A DNA stretch of 64,000 bases, taken from contig SJOL01009969.1 in NCBI GenBank assembly GCA_004794785.1, forward strand, positions 173,542 to 237,541, read 5' to 3'. A program made the translations under genes and the position numbers. The DNA is from Opisthorchis felineus. Its lineage: Eukaryota > Platyhelminthes > Trematoda > Opisthorchiida > Opisthorchiidae. The notes under the pieces were generated by a model. It was given only the letters and a program-made list of their open reading frames with translations, was not told where the DNA came from and did not search any database. Shown here one piece after another: positions 1 through 11,961 of the stretch (the stretch's first letter is position 1; each line of letters starts with the position of its first letter).

Positions 1-330
1 TGAAATTTCGAACTAATCTGGTCGACCATTTTATCGCGCGGTTTTGACCCTTTGCGTTAGCGCGATTTGTACGCAGGTGTTGCCGCTAATTAAATCGATT
101 TGCCGTCTTCCCCGGGCTTTCTTTGGATTTGCACTTCGTGCAAGAATTTAGACAGGAACCCCCATAAGTTGAGGTTTGTACCCCTTTTTATTACGTATTT
201 TATACATATAGTACCGCATTCTATTGATAAGTCTGAAGAATCCACGATTTTTGGTTTGCGATTTTGCGCGTCACTCAGTTGAACTTTCTCAAATACGTCA
301 GATTGAATCATTTCCTCTTGGACCCCGGGA
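1..330 (+). repeat. LTR-like repeat, left copy (L1)
   Basis: Bases about 165-260 share a recognisable block with 17,120-17,250 and with 27,325-27,420. The block runs from a GAGGTTTGTAC-like start through an AT-rich stretch to TAGTACCGCAT. A TTTGCGCGT-ACTC motif follows in this copy and at 17 kb. The part after base 203 recurs at 1,227-1,325 beyond the gag frame. The position, before and after gag in the same orientation, supports an LTR. Exact TG...CA ends and a primer binding site could not be fixed by eye. Confidence 0.5.
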
Positions 331-495
331 CGACTATCTCTAACGAAGATGTATAATCTTAGAGGGAAATCGCGTGAAAGAGCCTAAACCCGATCGCCCC
401 TCGGAGCGATTTTTGACGCTCCTCATACGCCGTCCACATCCCAGGTGAACTCTATTGCCAACCGGTTTTTTGTCTTCCCATGTCATTGCCCATGA

Positions 496-1164
496 AAGTC
501 AAGTAAGTCTAGTAATAATAATTCTAGCAGGTTTTCTGCACGACAGTTAGACGCGAAGCTTGAGAGAAACGTTTTAGAGGGAGAATTAGGAGAAAGTTTG
601 CGACAAATGGAAATTAGCAAGACGAAGATCAAATCGAAATTTAAAGCACTGGCCAGTCTACGTCTGGAAACGCACCATAACTTCTCATCGGAAGATGAGC
701 TACCATTGGGTGCCACCGCCACGAAACAGGAGTGTGGCACACTAAAGGATGCATTTGTTCCCGATAAAGCTTCCCTGAAACCTCTTATGTCAACTATGCC
801 ACTACCAAAGGTAGGATCAGATAAACTCGACGAAACTCCGCGTAAATTTTGGAAGTTTATGAAAAGCATCCAAGTGAACGTTGCTAGCACACTTCTTGAC
901 GACACCCACCGCCTAATGTATCTGAACCATTATTGCGCCGAGGCCAAGGCAGCAATAGAAGACTGCCTGTTGCTACCAAAAGGCGACGTCTTCGTAAAGG
1001 CAATGGATATCCTTCATAAGGGGTTCGGATGGCCCCATGACATAGCGCAAACCTTCATTGATAGTATACAGGTCGGAGGCCTCATTGCTGCTAAGGACAC
1101 CGACGTACTTAGTAAGAACTATGTTACGCTGAACAATGTTACGCACTTCTGGATAGTGGATTAG
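496..1164 (+). pseudogene. gag: BEL/Pao gag-like protein with DUF1759-type region
   Basis: The frame is open from 496, just after an in-frame TGA at 493, to the stop at 1,164. The first in-frame ATG is at 607, so the native start is unclear or lost. The N-terminal part is Ser/Asn-rich, then charged and probably coiled-coil (ARQLDAKLERNVLEGELGES), as is usual ahead of the BEL/Pao gag core. From about base 800 the pattern fits DUF1759-type gag: LPKVGSD, WKFMKSI, a YLNHYCAEAKAAIEDCLLL stretch, then a GFGWPHDIAQTFIDSI segment matching the family's 'A...L...FG.P..I' signature. No zinc knuckle or protease follows. Gag would build the virus-like particle of the retrotransposon. The frame itself is uninterrupted, so 'pseudogene' reflects the missing start and the missing pol. 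Confidence 0.65.
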
Positions 1165-1226
1165 GCTCTACTATAGTGTTGCCTGAAGTCACTGGCCGGA
1201 ATGAGCTGAAGGTTACCCTAACCGAA

Positions 1227-1325
1227 CATGCAGTGCCACATTTTGTTCATAAATCTCAATTATCCACGATTTCTTGCTTGTGATTTTGCACGTCGCTCAA
1301 TTGGGCTTTTCCGAATACGTCAGAG
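1227..1325 (+). repeat. LTR-like repeat, right fragment (L2)
   Basis: This fragment aligns without large gaps to 203-305. Shared landmarks are a TAGTACCGCAT-like segment, TCCACGATTT, GATTTTGC(G/A)CGTC(A/G)CTCA and the ending AATACGTCAGA. Similarity stops where the GAT triplet array begins. Confidence 0.6.
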
Positions 1326-2430
1326 TATTCTACAATGGTGACGAATATATTTGGAACGTTGATGAATATCGCTGTGATGCTTATGAGTAGTATAATGATG
1401 AGGACAACAATGATGACGGACACGATTTTGATCATGGTGTACACGATATCTAAGACGATATTGAGGATTATGACGAGAAAAATGAAGATCGTCGTGCTTA
1501 TGATGGTGGCGGTGATGTCGATGATGCGGGTGATTATGATGGCAATGATGGTGAGTTGTTATCCAAATGACGGAAAGAATGACAAAAATGAGACCGTAGT
1601 TGAGGATTCTGATGATGGTAATGCCGGTGAGGATGACGCTGGTAACGTCAATGAAGATGGTGTGAATGTTGATGACGACAATGATAATACCGACGATGAT
1701 GCTGAAGATAATTTTGGCCTTACTACGTATGTTGATGATTTTCGTAATGTTGTTGGTCGTGATGGTGTTGCTGATAATTATGATGATAAAGATCATGATA
1801 ATGCTGGTGATCATGCCGGTGACGTTGACTTTGCTTGTGGTGTTGGTAACGGTGATGACAATAAGAATCGTGATGATATTTTGCTACTAAGGATGATGTA
1901 GTTGATATTAATGGCGAATTTTTTGCGGTTCCGATTATACTGATAATGGTTAATATCATTGTGCTGGCGAGCGTGATATTATTGTTGATGACTTTGATGC
2001 CAATGATGATTTCATCATGATGTTGGCAATAATGTCAATAAAGGAATTGGCGATGATGATGGACCTGATGATCCGGATGAGGATGATGGCGTTGATAATG
2101 ATAATGATGAACGTGGTGAAGCTGTTCATGGTGATGATATTGGGAATTTTGTCGAGGATGCTCCTGACAATGATGAGGAATATGACGATAATGTAAACGC
2201 TGATCTCGTTGATTTGGATGACAATCACAGTGATGAAGATGATGATTGTGATGACGATAGTGGTGATGAAGACGAAATCCAAGACGACGGTGATGATTAC
2301 GATGATGGTCATATTGATGACGATGAGGGTGACAATTTTGCCGACAATGAAGAAGATGATGATGATGATAATGTCGGTGTGGATTAGCGCGGGGTCGATC
2401 ATAATGATGACGATGATGTTGACGAAGTGT
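1326..2430 (+). repeat. Degenerate GAT/GAC triplet array, segment 1
   Basis: This segment is built almost entirely from GAT, GAC, AAT, GGT and ATG-type triplets with frequent point changes. On the plus strand the three frames read as Asp-, Met- or stop-rich strings. On the minus strand they read as Ile- or His-rich strings. Apparent open frames here are products of the repeat, not genes. The array starts directly at the end of the right LTR-like fragment and stops at the (TAA)n end of an inserted R1 repeat. Confidence 0.85.
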
Positions 2431-2950
2431 TAATAATAATAATAATAATAATGTTTATTCCCACCAAGTGGGTGGCATACCGTCAAGCATGATCACACGA
2501 TTACAGCCAGAATAAAGCGCGACTAGGGGGACTGCCGGGTACTGGGGGTTGCGCGAAAAAACGACAGGCGTAAACAGGGGGCAGTATACGATGTAGACTT
2601 GGGCACGCCTTAACCGGCATGGGAAAAGAAACACAATTACCAGGAATATATCCTACCTTTGGGGGAATATATCAAACTGAGACAAGACCAGATCTTTAGA
2701 ATTTGAAGGTGGCGGGCAAAAACAGAACAAGGGAGGGCAATAAAGCACACTGCCTGGCACATTACAAGAAAACTGCAAATTGCGAAAAATGAGAACAAAG
2801 TACAAGGAATCTCGTGCGGTGGCAGGATTGCCGCAGTCTGGCCGGTCTATTTGAACTAAAGTCTAAAACCACCGCAAAACACAGCAAACAACCACCGGAA
2901 GAGGCAAGTCGCTGAGGCAAATGAAATGGCACCAACATTTTGGGCCACGG
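2431..2950 (-). repeat. Interspersed repeat R1, copy i, inserted in the GAT array
   Basis: Minus-strand orientation is inferred from its 3' end, an AATAAA signal followed by (ATT)n, seen on the plus strand as (TAA)n then TGTTTATTCCC at 2,431-2,461. The first 50 bases match 12,705-12,755 closely, including the shared GGGTGGCATACCGTCAAGCA. The rest tracks the same copy and, reversed, 24,180-24,400. It interrupts the GAT array, which resumes at about 2,951, so the insertion is younger than at least part of the array. Confidence 0.7.
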
Positions 2951-4540
2951 GAATAGAAGATGAGGAGAACAATCACAAGGATTAACGTGCTAATTGAGTT
3001 GGAGACGATGAAGAAGATATTGATAAGTGTGATAATGATGATAATGATAGTGATGATGTTTTGCATGAAAAATTTTATTTTGATGGTTTACATGACGTTC
3101 ATGGAGATGGTAATCTTGGTGATGATGGCGATGAGGATTGTGGTGAAGAATAGGTTAGTGAGGGTGATAATTGTATTCAATTTGACGATAAAGATCACGA
3201 CGAATACATTGTTGATGGCACTGAGCATAGGTATGGTGATGATGATGACAACTGTGACGATATTGATGGTGCTCATTAAGATAAATTACTCGAGGGTTAC
3301 ATTGAGGGTGTCGACGTTGATGGTTATTCTGATGATGACGAAAATGATGCGGATATTGATATTGACGACGGTGATAACGATGATCATGACGGAGCTGATG
3401 ATGATGCTCACTATGTTGATGAACACAGTGATAGTTCTGATGCTGGTTACGATGGGGACAATGGGTTCGAAAGAGATAATGGTGATAACGAAAGCGATGA
3501 TATCGTTTATGATCGTGATATTGATTATGGGCTACGTGGGGTTGATGTTGAAAATGTTGATGAGGGTGATCATGTTCATTATGACAACAATGGGGATAGT
3601 GATGCTGGATGATAACGATCACGATAGAGATGATGGTGATGGTGATGACGATGATGTTGAAGATACTGACAACTTTTAATGACTACGACAATGATGATGT
3701 CTTCAGTGATACAGATATTGATGATATTGATGACGTTGATGACGATGCTGCTGATGATGATGATATTACTGACAATTATGTTGCTGATGATTTTCGTTAT
3801 GGTGGCGAGAATGCTAATAATAATACTGACCGTAATGATTAAAATAATTCTAACGGTTATGAAGATGTGAAAGAAACTCACGGAGACGATGACGGTGTTA
3901 ATGTTGGCGGTGGTTTTGACTACTTTGAGGATCAGGATGATGGTGAGGTTGAGTACGATGGTGAAGTTGTGGATGGTGTCATCAACTTTTGTGATGTTGG
4001 TGATAATGATATCGGCACTGACGATGAAGGTAAATATGGTGACAATGATGATGATAAGAATGGTGATGGTGATGATGATTGTATTAATGATGATTTGGAT
4101 GTTAATAAGGTTGTTGATGTTGTAAAAAGCGTTGATTATGAAGATGTTAGTGACGACTTTGATGGGTACGAGATGTTGCTTATCATGTTGTTGGTGATGA
4201 TGATGTCCAGAAGGATGCGGACAATCACGTTGTTTTCGGACAGTGATGCTAATTAAAATGAGCACGATGGCGGTTGCTTTGGTGATGATGTGGATGACGA
4301 TGTTGATGTAAATGATGAGGATGATGATGATGATGATGATGATGATATTATGGATAATGAAGACAACAATCATTATGTTCACGGTACCAATAAAGATAAC
4401 GATGACAATAATGATGATATTGATTATCGTAATGAAGAAGCTTCTGTTGATTCTACTTGCGATAAGTCTGATTAACTTGATTATGTCAATGATGACAATA
4501 AATATGGGGTTGAGAACAATGATGATGATGTGTTTCAGGG
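2951..4540 (+). repeat. Degenerate GAT/GAC triplet array, segment 2
   Basis: The same triplet texture continues after the R1 insertion. It includes a perfect or near-perfect (GAT)8 run near 4,320-4,345, one of the purest parts of the array. The 239-residue plus frame and 326-residue minus frame across it are Met/Ile-rich low-complexity translations without domain structure. Confidence 0.85.
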
Positions 4541-4960
4541 AGCCGCTGATCGATTTCATTGGCGACGTCCGAGAGAATTTTGACGGTGCGCATTTCGTCC
4601 TTTAGGTGGAGCCAATCTGTGTTGAAAAACTGACAAGCATTGCACAGCTGATTAATCCATATTGGGGATGATCAATGTTGCGCATCACGCAACTGTCCAC
4701 AGAGCCTCTAACCCTCGACCTCTTGGCTAGAAGTTCGAACACTTAACCTATCGTTTACGAGCGGCCGATCACTAATGTGCTTAACTCGCACTTAGACATG
4801 ATGTAGAGCCGCTCATCCTTTAAGCACAGGATCCACATCATATATCCGCATCACGCGGTCATGCTCCCCGAGCAAATATGTTCCTTCAGATGGATTTTTT
4901 CACTAAGTGGGCGAATTTTTCTCTTCTACTGAGCTACTAATGGATATGGCAGCGCTAGCT
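4541..4960. repeat. Non-GAT interruption with weak similarity to 53.2 kb
   Basis: Triplet texture is lost here. The first part shares a short block with 53,215-53,275 (TTCGTCCT-TAGGTG, then GCATTGCA about 50 bases on), and weaker similarity may continue for about 150 bases. This suggests a dispersed non-coding repeat. No reading frame of note is present. Confidence 0.4.
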
Positions 4961-6215
4961 TTTGCTCATTTCATCAATGGTATCCATAGTGATGAGAGAT
5001 AATGGGATAATGTGGTTGATAACACTGCTGATATTGAGGATAATAGAGATGGTTTTGTGGACTATAACGATGAGGAGGAAGATAATGATGTGCAGGTCGA
5101 GGAAGGGTAGGAAGATGAGGTTGATGATGACGATGATCAAAATGAGAATGATGATGTGATGATGACATTGGTATTGAGCATACTTTTTACTCTAATGATG
5201 ATCACCACGACAATGGTGAACAGGATGATAACGATGATTAATAAGATGTTGGCAATGTATCTGATAATGTCGATTTCGTCGGTGGGGATGTGTACGTCAT
5301 TGATGATTATGATGATGACGATGATAATTTGATGGTGATGATGGTGCTGAAGCATTTAAGGAAGTTGATGTTGTTCTTGATTGTATCGATTGGAATTATG
5401 ACGGTGGCGTGAACTAGGATGCGATTGATGATGATGCTATTGATGTTGAAAATGGTCTGGCTGATATCGATAATGATGATGATGATGATAACGATGGTGA
5501 CGGAAATGAAGTTGATGTTAATAGTGGTAATGATAATGATAATAATGTTGAGTTTGGTAAGGCTTAAAGTAATGATTGTTAGGATGATGATGACTTTAAG
5601 GATTCAGTTGATAACGATGACGATTGCGATGATGATTACTATGGTGATGTTAATGATGTGGATGTAGGTGATGATTAAATGTTCACGATGGCGATGTCGT
5701 TGACGATGGCCACCTGGATGGTGATGAGTATGATGATCATGGCGATAACGACGTGTTTGGTAACAGTGATCATGAGGTTGATATTTATGGATGTGGTGGT
5801 GATAATAATGAATTCATGATAATTTCGACGATGGCAGTGATACTAGCGGCAATGAAATGATGAAGACAATAATGCTGATGATGAATTTATGGATGGCTCT
5901 GATGATGAAAATGATGCCGAATATGACTTTGCTAATGATCACCGTAATTGTGGTGATGTCGATGAAGATGATGGTGTTTTTGTTGATAATATCGATGATT
6001 TTGAGGAGGGCGTTTATAATGTGGTGATATTTATTACAAAGGTGGTGGCACTGATGAGAAGGGTGATAAATGTAATGATAATGTTGGTCCTAATTATGTT
6101 GTCGGTGGTGATGATGATGCGGATAATAATGGGGCTGACGATGTTGAGGATGGTGATAATTTTGATGATGATAATGATGCTGATGATGAGGTTGCGGCTA
6201 ACCAGTTTATTCGAA
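4961..6215 (+). repeat. Degenerate GAT/GAC triplet array, segment 3
   Basis: Triplet texture resumes and runs to about 6,200, where unique sequence returns. It contains short pure runs such as (GAT)5 near 5,475-5,490. With segments 1 and 2 the array totals about 3.9 kb of repeat-derived sequence. Confidence 0.85.
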
Positions 6216-7775
6216 CGTTCCTACAATGAGCGTTTTGATATCAATGCTCGTGTCAACGGCATACGTGTTGCTGATGCAGACACTCACGAGCTTCGTCATA
6301 CAAGCTAAATAAGCTTCAAACGTCGCCGCCAATTACTCGGACTGCGCAGTGGTTTGCTGGTGGCTGCATCTTCCAAAACCTACATAATTCATCATTGTGG
6401 CCACGATGATTGCATCTAAACTGGCAATAACGCGCAAAATGCCATTCAATGCAACGCCAGCATTTTGTATCGGCCTAGTTCTTAGCAGTTTATGGGACGT
6501 CTGAGCTCACAGCTGCTTCGTGTTCCAGGTTCACGAGGAGTTGGCATTCGATACTTGGGCTCATTTAAGCATCGTGTTGAATCCTGCAAAGTAGCTAGGT
6601 TTTTATGCCCGCATATTGCAAAGACTGGAGATGGGCTACAAAAGAGAAGCACTTGGACTAATTCTCCGTCATTGAGCTGAGCGTAGAACGCTGGCATTCC
6701 TGGTTAACAGTGCAGGTAAAATTGATGGAATCGTCATTATTTTTCTTGACTAGCTTATAGCACTAAGACCGATACTTAACAGTGATATATCATGACCCAA
6801 TATTTGGGACATTGTTCTGACCGCTTCCTTATAGCTTTGGTAGCAGAGAGGTTACGCCAAATGAAGTGTTTGCCATTCTTATTCTGGTGTATGAAGTATT
6901 TGCAGCAGTAATTCGGTTTTTCCTCCGCAGTCTACATTGGTGGCCATGACGACCGAGTCAGATGTATATGATGCAACCGGATCTAGTGCGTGGCGAATGG
7001 ATCCGTGAGTCCTTAAGAATGAGCATACGGAGATATACCTAGAATCGTGATGGGGAACACGACAAAGGCGTGTGGTGGAGGGAAAAGAGGGTAGACATCG
7101 GCAGTGGCCACTTTTCGTAACTCGCCTACTAAACAGGTAAATACGTCCGCCACGTTGATAGGAGCCCCAACGAAAGGCTTTGGTTCAAATGCCTAATCGC
7201 ACAAAACAAACGTCAGAACAGCTATATTTTAGGATGCATGCCACCGCACATGTTCAAACCCCTGGAGGACTAGGTAACTGCATGACTCAAACATTAACTC
7301 ATTAACCAATCTGGCATGAGAGGCTCTGTGCGTGCCGTAAATTCCTTAGCACAGCCCAGTCCCAGTCAGTCCGTGGTGAGCGTGTAAGCATTGTGCGGAA
7401 ACCTGAAGAACGCAATAAAACTCAGCGGCGATCAAACGCATGTTCGGAAAACCGTCAGGTGTTGCTGTGTAAGTGGATCGACTCCTGCCAGCGGTGACTG
7501 AAGTTGAAGTGATCCATTTGGATTGAGGGCTGATTCTTTGGTGCACAACACGTCAAACATCCTCCTCTGTCACCATAATTTGTACTTCAAAAATATATTC
7601 TGTGATCAGCGCACATTTAAAGCGGACTTAACAGCGTGTTCCACTTGTCTCCATAAGTCTACCTAGCTTATCATTCACGTCACAAGCAACTACAAGGAGG
7701 TCCAACGTTTTAGCCCCTTGGAAGGGAGCACGGTAATATTTGTCTGTCTACAATAAAATTAGAACAGACTTTTTG
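6216..7775. other. Unassigned sequence
   Basis: Reading frames of 60-75 codons occur on both strands, for example around 6,480-6,700, but none has recognisable domains. No RNA gene or simple repeat was seen. Confidence 0.4.
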
Positions 7776-7779
7776 GAAT

Positions 7780-8360
7780 TCTAGCACCTCCTTCGTTAAC
7801 AGCAAGGTCATCTGATAGGATAAAAAAACCGGAAAATCGCCGACTGCTGCGTGCAGAAAATGGGCGTGCTGCTGGAATCTACGTATGTGTCATGCTGTTA
7901 AACAATCAAACAACGCCCAATTTGATCCCCCGTGGGCTTATCAATCACTTGGCAGACAACAGGCGTGAAACTAACCAGGCTGTAGTTCGACAGGCCCTTT
8001 AGAGTAGCCCCCTTAAACCCAAGCTTCGCTACCACTGTCTTCCACCATGACGGCAGCCTCTAGAGGTCTTGTGATTCACATAGAGAGTTGCTAACATGGG
8101 AACGTTGTAGATGAGTCAGGGAGCGATGAGCTTTGTTTAGGCCCGAGGTTCGGGAACACGAACTTCGAGATCCATCTAGCGGAGTAGGAGATGCAAGACA
8201 AAGTGTAATTACAAGAGTTATACTCCCCCATATTTCGTGTCCACGAATAGGCTCTGGAATGTCACACAAACTACGACGGCTGCAAAACCACCCGCAGCTT
8301 TCGCTCATGGAGGGTGATTCTCTCTTTGCTGAAAGCCGCAATATCTTATTCATTAGCCCA
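7780..8360 (-). pseudogene. LINE reverse transcriptase N-terminal fragment (family C)
   Basis: On the minus strand, between about 8,120 and 7,900, a decayed frame reads WWKTVVAKLGFKG, then LSNYSLVSFTPVVCQVIDK. This fits the conserved start of CR1/Jockey-type reverse transcriptases: 'dWK.A.V.P.FK.G....NYRPVSLT.V.CKV.E'. Upstream, around 8,200, a PTPLDGSRSS-like string could be the decayed 'GPDGIP' motif. Downstream, toward 7,780, stops and frame changes accumulate and the catalytic palm is not recognisable. This is a fossil fragment with no endonuclease portion. Confidence 0.55.
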
Positions 8361-11290
8361 TGTTCTCCAATTCGAGGTAATTGTTGAACTTAATGACCGG
8401 TTCACATAGACAAAACAACCATGCATATAATAAGCAGAAATACGCATTTGGCACTGAATTTATAAATATGCAATGGTAACCTTGAAAACATCACAGTATG
8501 ACAGTTTGGCGTGACAAATTCTTCAGAGAGCACTGAAGTTCATCTTGAATTGGGGAGGCTCAATCACACAAGGAGAATGAAAACTTCAACAAATTCCGGC
8601 ACGATGTAGAAAGCAATAGGAGTACGCTCAATTTATCACTACAGCTTTCCTCCTACATTATATCTCTTGATGGAAACAGACAAATATTGTCGCCAGACTG
8701 TTTTTGCCTCCAGCTGGTTTATTTCCACCACATCGTAAAACTTGAGGATTCCGTCTTGTCTACGTGTGAGTATTTCGGAATCATCAAGCATCACGTTAAT
8801 CAGACGCATGCATCGCGAAATGCCCACTAAACAAATGAAGTTGTGTCCTGATCGGCCAGAATATGAAACATTATGTATTGAGATATGTGGTTAAGTAACT
8901 CGCTCCGCCAAGGAAGTTCTGGCTTGACCTCGTGGTAAATGCCGTGAATGTGATAGTCTTACTTGCTCCTTCAGGGACCGTCCCAAGCTATCCTGTTTCA
9001 ATTTATCACGCCGTCCAACGGCTAGCATAGGCATGACGACCCGCCATGTATTCCTCGTTTTACACTGCACTTTATGCGAAAAGAAATCATTCATCTAAGA
9101 AACCTTCATACTTAACATAGGCCATGGAAAGAACCCTCAAAATTCCACTTAATAAGACCTGCTTCTTTTAATGTCGTCGTTTTCACCAGTGTGTTTTTCG
9201 AATGCATAAGGTTAGCAGCGACGTCGAAATTGTTTAACGGACAACATCAAGCACTATGTTTTAAACGACCGTAACCGAAAACTAGGAGCAGGCATACAGG
9301 TGGCAGCTGGGTCAAACGGACGGGGATGAAATCAAATTTCATATGATACCATGCGATGTTGACTTACCCAGATAAGTAGTCGATACCGAATGGCTCTCGA
9401 AATGTTTGCACTGAAACACAATCGTCCCGCGGTCATCTTGGGATTTACCTTTTTCGGATAACCTAAAATAACATATTCCCAAGTCCAGTGAACTTCAAAT
9501 GGATGTCAGCAATGCAGGCAGTACGTATCTTGCCCTAAACAAGGTAACTTTAAGCATATGTCATTTAAGGAAAACCGGTAGAACGCATTCTTCGTGTATA
9601 ATGAGAATAAGTCCTGAACAGACTTAATAAACTACTCTTTAAAGAGTTTATCGACAGTGCATTGCGTCTCTTTTAATGGATTTTGATATATCGGACATCC
9701 GATCAACTGAAACGTTTAGTGGCCTAACGGGACCCACAGCTGAGTAGGATAATTGTGAACGAGAGATTCAGATGGGTTTTAGGTGACCCTTTCTGTCAAA
9801 TCCAATTTTTGTATATAGATGAGTGTACAAGTTGAAACTCAGAACACCTTTTGTGAACCTGCATTACCTGTGTCCTAGGCGCGGTAATATATTTTACTCC
9901 CGATGGTAGAGTTCACAATACCCCGGTGCAATTCATATTATTATGTGGGCCAGTTTCCTAGCCGCTGCTCATTGTGGATAATAAAAATGGTTTGCGTTCG
10001 ACTAATTTACACAGTTAGATCACTGTCGTAATCCGCTGGGAGCACCAAATAATTAATGCTGGAATGGCTTTCGAAAATACCTCGTTCACGAAAGATGAAC
10101 TAACACACTCCATTGGATGTCTTGGTCACGTGATACTTATTGAAATCGACCGAAATCCTAGAAAAGCCCTTGTGTGCACAACCACGCGAAGTGTTGATAT
10201 GGGACAGAGGAGGTCAAACAATGATTTGCCAACGAAGTATGAAAGCCATTATCAATAAACCCATTTGCGCTGACCGTTGCTTTCTCCCTGAGAGAAGGCC
10301 CCGGTACATGTCGATGGTTAGATACATTGTCAGATAAAGCACAGTCGCGCGTTGCGTTTTGAGCAAGCATCCAAACCGGCGCGCTAATTGCAAGGATTTT
10401 TCTAACTGTCTCGACGTCGAAAAGTCCACTAACATTCCTGGAGTGACGTATCAATCCTACGTGAGATCGGCTCTAATCATTTACCCTACAAACACAAACG
10501 TCCACATGGTATGGTTTTCGAGATTCAAGCAAGCACTTCCATTAAACAATTTCTTCCTCACTCAAGGGTGCCGATGGGACAACCCTTCTCCGGTAGTTCT
10601 CCATGCTGCATCTAGAGCCCGTTTATAGTTTGCAGATCTTTTCTATAACTCTTTGCGATGTCGTCCTTAGTGTTAAGCACTAAGAACGTCGTGAGCCGTC
10701 CTACACCCAATTTCGCTTGTAATCCTATGTGAGCGTCAAACCACGACGCACCACTAAACGAAAAGGAATCATCCCACCAGAGAGCTGTTGGTAGGCGCCT
10801 TGTTCTTGTATCAACCCAGGAATCCATGGTGGCCACGTCTATCTGTGGGCGCAACAACTGAAATCTACACTAGTTTGGTACGACTGTTTGCCGCTGAATA
10901 AGTACCCAACTACGGATGAAATAAACGTCCTCTGTCGATAACATCTTTTCTCAAGTTCAAAACAGGTCGCCCTTGCTTAATTTAGCCAGTCGCTTATCTT
11001 GGCAGCTACGCGGAGCTGATCAAAACGAGAAAGCGTTTCTCAACAGCATGCAAACCGTAGTATCATAGTTGTTCCGAAAGGACACGATGATTATTCTGCT
11101 CGTTTGTGTCAGCAAGCACTATGAAGTTGATAGTCTTCCAACCCCCTGAATGTTGACGCCACTTGAGGAATACTACTAGTCATTTGAGATAACCTTTCCG
11201 GCTTAGCTACATTCGGTTCATTTTCAAGTGACGGGCAGTATCGTTTTCGGTTGGTCTGCTGAGCGTGGCGACGTGAAATGTAAACAGATT
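8361..11290. other. Unassigned sequence
   Basis: About 2.9 kb without a recognisable gene, repeat or RNA. Scattered open frames of 60-100 codons are within chance expectation. Confidence 0.4.
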
Positions 11291-11293
11291 GAG

Positions 11294-11401
11294 TCATTTT
11301 GTACTTGGTCCCACGGGCTGCAGGGAAGTGCTCAAACTAAACAGTATGCCAAGGAAGACCGTAATGATAAAAAACTTGCTTCTTAGATCCTTGCTGTCCA
11401 T
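11294..11401 (-). CDS. Candidate signal-peptide-bearing short ORF or first exon
   Basis: A 35-codon ATG frame on the minus strand begins MDSKDLRSKFF and continues with a hydrophobic core (IITVFLGILFSL) and a small polar segment (STSLQPVG) before a TGA. This is the layout of a secretory signal peptide with a basic n-region. Two GT dinucleotides near the 3' end (in CCCGTGGGA and AAGTACAA) could serve as splice donors, so it might be a first exon. The start context is not strong and no downstream exon was identified. Chance is a real alternative. Confidence 0.2.
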   Translation of the reverse strand: MDSKDLRSKFFIITVFLGILFSLSTSLQPVGPSTK

Positions 11402-11961
11402 CTAGGCACCAGAAGTGGCATTTTGTTTTGCAACGACCGTCTTATGTTTTATTTGTGTGAAGTAAGGCCAGAATAAAAGCATCATATTCAAATGTTTTGC
11501 AGGCCAGTGCCGTTGGCGAAAGTTGCAGGTCGGCATGAATCTTTCCGCCTGATAGGCCTGACCATTTCCGTGACACATCATGTTAGCCTTATCTATTGAG
11601 CACCCAGGTTCTGCAATCCCGTGCACGTCCCGTGGCACATCAACTGAAACTTTGTCATCTATATACGAATACAGATACAAAATAAATCAGGTGTGCAAGA
11701 CGCTTTGGTGTTGTAGGAAAACTTTGTGAACATCAACAGTGGAATCTGTTGCTGGAAGTTGAGCGGCACTGCTACTGGTGGTAACCCCACAATCGTGCCC
11801 ATCCCTTCAGCTTCAGAATCAGTCCACGGACTTTTTGAAGGAATAAATTCTCTGTAACATGATACTGCGGTGAACCTATTCAAGGTGGAAACTCTTCGTC
11901 CCTTCTTTGACGCGCTGCGTCCTCTCGTAGAAAAATCGATGTTTCGAGTATTCTGAAGCAC
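11402..11961 (-). other. Two overlapping unrecognised minus-strand ORFs
   Basis: Frames of 92 and 100 codons (11,402-11,680 and 11,659-11,961) overlap by 22 bases in different phases. Their composition is not low-complexity, with stretches such as PWTDSEAEGMGTIVGLPPVA. No family is recognised. They could be exons or decayed parts of one gene, or chance frames. Confidence 0.2.

Larger units (their letters stand above)
1..1325 (+). mobile_element. BEL/Pao-type LTR retrotransposon remnant, gag only
   Basis: The same LTR-like sequence lies on both sides of a gag-like reading frame: bases 203-305 match bases 1,227-1,325 closely and in the same orientation. Only about 170 bases separate the end of the left piece's clear match from the gag frame, and only about 60 separate the gag stop from the right piece. 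No protease, reverse transcriptase, RNase H or integrase lies between them. This is either an internally deleted copy or a non-autonomous gag-only derivative. The left end may continue outside the window. The right LTR piece runs directly into the GAT array, so the true right boundary is lost. Confidence 0.6.

Noticed and set aside
2960..4559. Long frames of 239 codons (plus) and 326 codons (minus) in the GAT region
   Set aside because: They are Met-, Ile- or Asp-rich translations of a mutated triplet array with no domain structure, and competing frames on both strands are equally open.
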